Position numbers and translations under genes: made by a program. The notes beneath the pieces were generated by a model. The model did not search any database and was not told the DNA's origin. It saw nothing but the letters and a program-made list of their open reading frames with translations. Of a stretch of 64,000 nucleotides of DNA, positions 60,526 through 64,000 are shown piece after piece. The DNA is from Cellvibrionaceae bacterium (lineage in GTDB: Bacteria; Pseudomonadota; Gammaproteobacteria; Pseudomonadales; Cellvibrionaceae), in the NCBI GenBank assembly GCA_021151695.1, contig JAGKWU010000001.1:124001-188000 (forward strand), given 5' to 3'. Each line of letters starts with the position of its first letter. Position 1 is the first letter of the stretch.

Positions 60526-61305
60526 GTGAAGAACAATAAATATTATATCGTCAATCAGGAATTGTTTCTGTGTGACACTGACGGCCAACTGCATGTACTG
60601 ACTGAAAATGAGTTTTCTGGTTTGGATCTGCAGGCGATATCTCTCCACACATTTTACAGCGATAAAGATGCTGATCATGTAGTGATAGAAATTCACTGCG
60701 AAGAGGCCAATAGTGTCAGCAGTTATCAATGGCGCAACTTGAGATCACAGTTGGGACTACTGGCAGAAGTTGATTTTCAACTGGCAGGACGCGCGCTGCA
60801 AATTTTGCGTTGGCATTACGACCACCAATATTGCGGTCGTTGTGGAGCACCAACGCAACAACATCATCGCGATCTCGCCCGTCATTGCACTACATGCTCA
60901 TTGGATTTTTATCCGCGTCTGTCACCATGCATTATTACCTTGGTTACCCGCGGTGATTATTGTTTGCTCGCCTGGCACAATCGTTCCAAAACTCGCCGTT
61001 ACAGTTGCCTCGCCGGGTTCATCGAACCAGGTGAAACACCAGAAGAGACATTAATACGGGAAGTGCAAGAAGAGGTAGCCATCATCGTAAAAGATGTTCG
61101 TTACCATTCAAGCCAAGCCTGGCCGTTTCCCGGTCAATTAATGCTAGGGTATTTTGCAGAATACGACTCTGGGAAAATACAGGTGGATCGAGAGGAGCTT
61201 ATCGAAGCTGATTGGTTTCGCTTTGATCAGCTGCCAGAAGTACCCCCATCAGCAACGATTTCGGGGCGTTTGATTGAAGAGTTTGTAAGGCAACGTAAGT
61301 CATAA
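60526..61305 (+). CDS. nudC: NADH pyrophosphatase-type Nudix hydrolase NudC
   Basis: NudC hydrolyses NADH and removes NAD caps from RNA. It is 259 residues from GTG 60526. A zinc ribbon, CGRCGAPTQQHHRDLARHC-x-x-C (about 104-125), precedes the Nudix domain. The Nudix box GFIEPGETPEETLIREVQEEVAI (in part) keeps the Gly, Glu, Arg-Glu and Glu-Glu residues but has Ala where the late Gly is usual. The NADH-specific motif, normally SQPWPFPxS, reads SQAWPFPGQ. Both changes are odd and might alter substrate choice. It follows fimL by 23 bases, as in Pseudomonas. Confidence 0.9.
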   Translation: MKNNKYYIVNQELFLCDTDGQLHVLTENEFSGLDLQAISLHTFYSDKDADHVVIEIHCEEANSVSSYQWRNLRSQLGLLAEVDFQLAGRALQILRWHYDHQYCGRCGAPTQQHHRDLARHCTTCSLDFYPRLSPCIITLVTRGDYCLLAWHNRSKTRRYSCLAGFIEPGETPEETLIREVQEEVAIIVKDVRYHSSQAWPFPGQLMLGYFAEYDSGKIQVDREELIEADWFRFDQLPEVPPSATISGRLIEEFVRQRKS

Positions 61306-61330
61306 CACTGAATATAATATAGGGACCACC

Positions 61331-61984
61331 ATGCTATACACTTTGCTCGCACTGGTTGTTGTTGTTATTGCGCTGTTGATTTTATATCGCGCCCTTAAAA
61401 TATTATGGCTAAGCAGCTGGTTTCTCGGCTGGATCAAGGGCATGTTTGGCCTCTCCCTTCTGGCGCTTGCTTTGGCAATAGGCGCAGTAGCCTACGATGT
61501 TTATAGCTATAAACAAATTTTGGTAGGCCAACCTATCGCCACTATCAACTTTGAAGCGATTGAGGAGCAGCACTTCGACGCTGTGGTTGTCGATGCCGCT
61601 GGCAAGCAACAACGTTTCAAATTGCGCGGTGATCAATGGCAACTGGATGCGCGAGTCATCGAATGGAAAGGTTATTTTGCCAGCTTCGATATCAAACCCG
61701 CCTATAGACTCGATCATTTGGCCGGTCGCTTCTATGACCTGCAAAAAGAATCCAGCGCACAACGCCTCGACATTCCCCTCACAGAAAGCCCAATAAAACT
61801 GGATTTGTGGAAATTTATCAATGACCATCGCCAATGGTTTGCGATTGTGGATACCCATTTTGGCCAAGCCAAATATATCCCTATGAAAGCTGGTGCACTT
61901 TATGAAATTGTGCTGACCAAAACAGGTGTTAATGTGCGCCCACTGAATGATGTCGCCAGCAAGGCCATCGCCGAATTGAAATAA
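61331..61984 (+). CDS. Conserved inner-membrane protein of unknown function
   Basis: A 217-residue protein with two N-terminal membrane helices (about 2-20 and 36-56) and a soluble C-terminal domain of about 150 residues (VVVDAAGKQQRFKLRGDQWQL near 88-108, WKFINDHRQWFAIVDTHFGQ later). Such a topology places the C-terminal domain in the cytoplasm if both helices are real. In Pseudomonas a similar gene (often called a multidrug transporter without evidence) lies between nudC and sohB; transport function is not supported here. It is 25 bases past nudC and 28 before sohB, consistent with one operon. Confidence 0.72.
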   Translation: MLYTLLALVVVVIALLILYRALKILWLSSWFLGWIKGMFGLSLLALALAIGAVAYDVYSYKQILVGQPIATINFEAIEEQHFDAVVVDAAGKQQRFKLRGDQWQLDARVIEWKGYFASFDIKPAYRLDHLAGRFYDLQKESSAQRLDIPLTESPIKLDLWKFINDHRQWFAIVDTHFGQAKYIPMKAGALYEIVLTKTGVNVRPLNDVASKAIAELK

Positions 61985-62012
61985 TTGTTATTTATTAAAC
62001 TGGAGTTGGATT

Positions 62013-63077
62013 TTGGAATTTATAGCAAACTATGGTCTCTTCCTGGCAAAAACGCTGACCTTTGTAGCTGCGATTTTTATTATCGTTAGTATCATAGCCT
62101 CAGCAAGTATGCGCGGAAAAAAATCGGAAAAAGGCCAGATACAAATCAGCAAGTTAAACGAAAAATTCAAGGCTATGCGCGAGATGTTGCAAATGGCCGT
62201 ACTGGATGACGAAGCCCAAAAACAACTCGAAAAAGATGAAAAGAAGCGACTAAAAGAAGAAAAGGCGCAACAGAAAAAAGCAGCCAAGCAAAAAGATAAA
62301 ACTGAAGATAAAGCAGAAACCAAACAACGTGTTTTTGTACTTAATTTCCATGGCGACATTAAAGCCTCCGCCAATGACAGCCTGCGTGAAACCATTAGTG
62401 CCGTATTAACATTGGCCAAGCCAGAAGACGAAGTGGTAGTGAAAGTGGAAAGTGGCGGCGGCATGGTGCACAGCTACGGCCTTGCATCAAGCCAGCTTAC
62501 CCGCATTACGAACAAGCAAATTCCGTTGACCATATGCGTAGATAAAGTCGCTGCATCAGGCGGCTATATGATGGCCTGTGTTGCCGATAAAATTGTCGCT
62601 GCGCCTTTCGCTATATTGGGCTCTATAGGTGTGGTGGCCCAGTTGCCCAACTTTCACCGCCTGCTCAAAAAGAACGATATAGATTACGAAATGTTTACGG
62701 CGGGCGAATTCAAGCGCACCATTACCATGTTTGGAGAAAACACAGCAAAAGGGAAAGAGAAATTTGTTGAAGACCTTGAAGACACTCACGTGCTTTTCAA
62801 AGAGTTTGTCAGCGAACATCGCCCGGAAGTAGACATAGCCCAAGTAGCAACCGGCGAAGTCTGGTTCGGCAAACGCGCTCTGGATGTCAAATTGGTTGAT
62901 GAATTGCGCACCAGCGACGAATATCTTATGGAACGTGCGGAAATTGCGGACGTCTATGAAATAGATTACACACTCAAGAAATCCCTTTCAGAGAAATTTG
63001 GCATGGCTGCTCAGGTTGCAGTAGAGCGCGCATTGCTGAGTGTTTGGGAAAAGGCTCAACTAAACCGCTGGTTTTAA
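62013..63077 (+). CDS. sohB: Periplasmic-side serine peptidase SohB (S49 family)
   Basis: An inner-membrane protease of the signal-peptide peptidase family. It is 354 residues. The start is TTG 62013 with GGAG seven bases upstream; the next Met is well inside the membrane helix region. One N-terminal membrane helix (about 7-28) is followed by a Lys/Glu-rich linker (about 60-108), and then the S49 domain. The catalytic Ser is in KVAASGGYMMACVAD, and the conserved Lys is in the GEFKRTITMFGEN segment near residue 228. The GSIGVVAQLPN block is typical of SohB. It ends the nudC-sohB group. Confidence 0.93.
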   Translation: MEFIANYGLFLAKTLTFVAAIFIIVSIIASASMRGKKSEKGQIQISKLNEKFKAMREMLQMAVLDDEAQKQLEKDEKKRLKEEKAQQKKAAKQKDKTEDKAETKQRVFVLNFHGDIKASANDSLRETISAVLTLAKPEDEVVVKVESGGGMVHSYGLASSQLTRITNKQIPLTICVDKVAASGGYMMACVADKIVAAPFAILGSIGVVAQLPNFHRLLKKNDIDYEMFTAGEFKRTITMFGENTAKGKEKFVEDLEDTHVLFKEFVSEHRPEVDIAQVATGEVWFGKRALDVKLVDELRTSDEYLMERAEIADVYEIDYTLKKSLSEKFGMAAQVAVERALLSVWEKAQLNRWF

Positions 63078-63138
63078 TCGTTACTCCTGATGAGCACCAC
63101 CCATGGAGTAGAGCGGTAGTTACTGAGAGATAGTTATA

Positions 63139-63771
63139 ATGTTATACAGCCAACGAAAATTAGTGATGCCAGCTCCAGAGCAAGCATTGCCGGGGCGCTC
63201 CGATAAAATGCCGGTCACTCACTCGCATATGGTGTTAGGCACTTCAATGCAGGAGCCATTTCCAACGGGCCTGGAAAAAATTATGTTTGGACTTGGCTGC
63301 TTCTGGGGTGCCGAGCGGCGCTTCTGGCAGCAACCGGGTGTTTATACTACCGCGGTTGGCTACGCCGCGGGCTACACGCCCAATCCTACTTATGAAGAAG
63401 TTTGCTCTGCCATGACAGGCCATAATGAGGTGGTGCTGGTAGTATTCGATCCGCAACAGACATCTTTGCAAAAATTGCTCAAAGTTTTTTGGGAGTCACA
63501 CAATCCAACCCAAGGGATGCGCCAGGGGAATGATCGTGGCACCCAGTATAGATCCGGCATCTATACCTATTCTGATGAACAGCGGATGCTTGCAGAGCAA
63601 ACCAAAGCCGCCTATCAACATGCATTGAATGCACAAGGGCTGGATGAAATCACGACGGAAATTTTACCTGCCGATGAGTTCTATTATGCGGAGCCTTATC
63701 ATCAGCAATATCTGGCGAAAAATCCTAACGGCTATTGTGGTCTAGGCGGCACTGGCGTTTGCCTTGATTAA
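63139..63771 (+). CDS. msrA: Peptide methionine sulfoxide reductase MsrA
   Basis: MsrA reduces methionine-S-sulfoxide in proteins and protects against oxidative damage. It is 210 residues. The active site GCFWGAE lies at 53-59, with Cys54 as nucleophile, followed by the YAAGYTPNPTYEEVCS block, the HNPTQGMRQGNDRGTQYRS region and a C-terminal GYCGLGGTGVC with two resolving Cys. The first 45 residues are the usual longer N-terminus of the MsrA form in Pseudomonas and E. coli. Shortly after it begins the next gene. Confidence 0.96.
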   Translation: MLYSQRKLVMPAPEQALPGRSDKMPVTHSHMVLGTSMQEPFPTGLEKIMFGLGCFWGAERRFWQQPGVYTTAVGYAAGYTPNPTYEEVCSAMTGHNEVVLVVFDPQQTSLQKLLKVFWESHNPTQGMRQGNDRGTQYRSGIYTYSDEQRMLAEQTKAAYQHALNAQGLDEITTEILPADEFYYAEPYHQQYLAKNPNGYCGLGGTGVCLD

Positions 63772-63804
63772 TAGTTAACACGCTTACAAAACCAGGGACG
63801 GTCT

Positions 63805-64000
63805 ATGAAATATTGGTGTTCAGCTTTTGCAGTGGGCGTATTGTCCGCAAGTTTCCTTTCGTACTTACCACCGCTGGTACTATTTTTTCCTTCTGCCTTT
63901 CTAGTTGTCACACTGTGCTTGCTCTTAGCAAAACATTCCCAAAATGCCATTGTAAAATTTATCTCAACCATCGCTACAGGTTTAATATTGGGCGCGAGCT
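63805..64000 (+). CDS. comEC: Start of a probable ComEC/Rec2 DNA-uptake channel, cut by window edge
   Basis: Only 65 codons are visible from ATG 63805. They encode a strongly hydrophobic N-terminus with two or three membrane segments (for example FAVGVLSASFLSYLPPLVLFF and ISTIATGLILGA). The N-terminal pattern and the closing L-x-L-G-A stretch resemble the start of ComEC proteins, which carry transformed DNA across the inner membrane. That is suggestive rather than decisive. It follows msrA by 33 bases. Confidence 0.45.
   Translation, partial: MKYWCSAFAVGVLSASFLSYLPPLVLFFPSAFLVVTLCLLLAKHSQNAIVKFISTIATGLILGAS

Noticed and set aside
1..64000. CRISPR arrays, insertion sequences, prophage genes, rRNA operons
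   Set aside because: None was seen: no regularly spaced repeats, no transposase or integrase motifs, and no long rRNA-like stretches.

Overview
The window looks like a chromosomal segment of a gammaproteobacterium close to Pseudomonadales/Cellvibrionales, with Cellvibrio or a close relative as my best guess. Three things suggest this: a Pseudomonas-type polar flagellar locus under FleSR/sigma-54 control, the order mltD-gloB-methyltransferase-rnhA-dnaQ-fimL-nudC known around fimL in Pseudomonas, and a topA gene flanked by a DUF6586-type gene. Base composition is about 50% G+C and even. I see no insertion sequence, prophage, CRISPR array or rRNA operon. The genus is inference.

Layout. 1-3.9 kb: the cut-off start of a DEAD-box RNA helicase (deaD) behind a long non-coding leader, a YaiI-family gene, an unusual winged-helix/nuclease-like gene and a HIT hydrolase. 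4.0-25.0 kb: the flagellar locus, fleSR, fliEFGHIJ, an hsbA-hsbR-hptB phospho-relay/partner-switch module, fliK, and fliLMNOPQR-flhB. Sigma-54 promoters of the form TGGCA(C)-N5-TTGC stand before fleS, fliE, fliK and fliL. An orphan periplasmic binding protein and a tiny convergent gene sit between fleR and fliE. The locus ends at a tRNA-Leu(CAA) without flhA, flhF, fleN or fliA. 25-31.7 kb: a cyclase-FHA protein, an RDD membrane protein, a Gfo/Idh/MocA oxidoreductase, the ABC-F protein Uup, a universal stress protein and two unknown membrane-anchored proteins. 31.8-44.2 kb: DNA topology and protein quality control, namely topA, a DUF6586-type gene, tRNA-Leu(UAG), tig, clpP, clpX, lon (with a heat-shock-like promoter), hupB and ppiD, mostly separated by strong intrinsic terminators. 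44.3-46.5 kb: a DUF1415 gene, then a CheC-like protein and a PAS-GGDEF protein in one minus-strand operon. 46.7-54 kb: an M3-family oligopeptidase lipoprotein and an oligopeptide ABC importer (oppA-oppB-oppC-oppDF) whose two ATPases are fused. 54-64 kb: mltD, gloB, methyltransferase, rnhA, dnaQ, fimL, nudC, a membrane protein, sohB, msrA and the first 65 codons of a probable comEC.

How the genes work together. FleSR is expected to activate the later sigma-54 flagellar promoters, while HsbA/HsbR/HptB would tie flagellar sigma-factor output to a phospho-relay. FimL, the CheC-like/GGDEF pair and the cyclase-FHA protein add further surface-behaviour and nucleotide-signalling candidates. Tig, ClpXP, Lon and PpiD form a folding and proteolysis block, and the M3 peptidase and Opp importer are a plausible peptide-use unit. 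Most of the window is ordinary core genome. The least explained items are the winged-helix/nuclease-like gene at 2.6 kb, the orphan binding protein inside the flagellar locus, the cyclase-FHA protein that lacks the usual catalytic arginine, and the altered NudC signature motifs.
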